A stretch of DNA of 64,000 nucleotides. Source: RPRC01 sp034933285 (GTDB lineage Bacteria; Desulfobacterota; Desulfuromonadia; Geobacterales; Geobacteraceae). A model generated the notes under the pieces. That model did no database searches. It was not told the origin of the DNA and saw nothing but the letters and a program-made list of their open reading frames with translations. The stretch is taken from contig JAYFNT010000005.1 of the NCBI GenBank assembly GCA_034933285.1, positions 62,001 to 126,000 on the forward strand, given 5' to 3'. Of this stretch, positions 63,517 through 64,000 are shown piece after piece (the stretch's first letter is position 1; each line of letters begins with the position of its first letter). The position numbers and the translations under genes are program-made.

Positions 63517-63855
63517 TCACTCCCCCTTTTTATCCTTCAGCTTTTCCCGCAGTCGCTTCAGTACCTCGTAACAGAACGTTTGAGACACCCCATGTTTACG
63601 AACAAGTCTGAGTATCATGTCGCGAGAGCCGTTAAAATTGCGGGCAAGTTCCGTCTCGACAATCCTGCGGCCCAGAGTTTTTGCTGAAAAATAGACGGCG
63701 GAACCGTTCCAGTGCCTTGCCAGAAACTCAGCGACTTCCTGGGCAACGGTGATCGCCGTCTCTTTTGCAATGCCTTTCTCAACCAAAAGCTTTGTCATCT
63801 GCAGGATGCAATCAAGTAGGACTTGACCCGATTCCTCACGACGTATACCCCCCAT
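63517..63855 (-). CDS. Mor/C-type phage transcription activator
   Basis: 112 aa from ATG 63855 (GGGGAACGA upstream). Matches the Mu Mor family: VAQEVAEFLARHWNGSAVYF, then LGRRIVETELARNFNGSRDMI, and a helix-turn-helix LRLVRKHGVSQTFCYEVLKRL. Mor activates middle/late phage promoters. The same frame stays open upstream to the window edge and encodes a second helix-turn-helix-like stretch (SICLLAKRYGVTVSKVYMVL), so the real start may lie beyond 64000. Confidence 0.85.
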   Translation of the reverse strand: MGGIRREESGQVLLDCILQMTKLLVEKGIAKETAITVAQEVAEFLARHWNGSAVYFSAKTLGRRIVETELARNFNGSRDMILRLVRKHGVSQTFCYEVLKRLREKLKDKKGE

Positions 63856-64000
63856 TCGTTCCCCTTTCGCACTCAAGTTTTGGTTGCCTGCCAGTTCCTT
63901 CCGTTTGCTTGCACGCCACCCCTGTAAAACCATATAAACCTTACTCACAGTGACACCGTATCTCTTGGCCAGGAGGCATATACTTTTACTGGTTCCGTCA

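Overview
The window reads as a chromosomal segment of a Geobacter-like bacterium (Desulfuromonadota, formerly Deltaproteobacteria). The organism call is inference from gene content: many PAS histidine kinases, sigma-54 promoters, AMIN and DUF362 ferredoxin-type proteins, an archaeal-type fructose bisphosphate aldolase/phosphatase, rubrerythrin-like proteins and a Tup/Mo-cofactor cluster. Coding density is high, with typical Shine-Dalgarno sites. Several families of dispersed non-coding repeats occupy the intergenic gaps.

Layout. 1-7.7 kb: 5'-truncated tex, an unknown gene, a decayed hybrid-kinase remnant, a secreted 11-residue-repeat protein, an M15 peptidase, a tiny zinc ribbon, FBP aldolase/phosphatase, a DksA-like protein and a DUF2784 protein. 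8.1-14.3 kb: a functional-amyloid (Fap-like) locus. A sigma-54 promoter precedes a repeat-rich secreted subunit, two small secreted proteins and a C39 peptidase (FapD-like); a coiled-coil/beta-barrel exporter (FapF-like) faces them convergently and lies next to a sigma-54 activator with a VpsR/FleQ-like N-terminus. 15-19 kb: AMIN lipoprotein, then glnB-porin-amtB behind a sigma-54 promoter. 19-26.3 kb: NtrB-like kinase, ferritin-like protein, inositol monophosphatase, and an unusual trio ending in an orphan PilB/GspE-type ATPase with MshEN domains. 26.5-37 kb: fasciclin protein, two radical SAM enzymes, homoserine dehydrogenase, two PAS kinases with a receiver, and tRNA-Arg(CCG). 37-47.8 kb: DUF1573 protein, zinc-ribbon/DUF3426 protein, a TTG-start ferredoxin, DUF362 protein, an orphan 20-residue peptide gene with a strong promoter, cls, a NifU-like scaffold, aspA, HAD phosphatase, TatD, TcdA and a ferritin-like protein.

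48-57.5 kb is a coherent molybdenum/tungsten region: an oxyanion-porin homologue, two tandem TupA-type binding proteins (the first with an altered binding loop), TupB, TupC, MoeA, MoaC, MogA/MoaB, and a molybdenum-storage-protein-like kinase-fold protein with a small conserved-looking partner. Together these could import oxyanion across both membranes, build the cofactor and store the metal. A ModE-like palindrome precedes the first binding protein.

From about 57.9 kb to the right edge lies a leftward phage-derived cassette: a Mor-like activator, small protein, major capsid-like protein, tail assembly chaperone with a textbook -1 frameshift site, tape measure protein and a tiny zinc ribbon, closed by a terminator. 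Portal, terminase and the other tail genes are absent inside the window.
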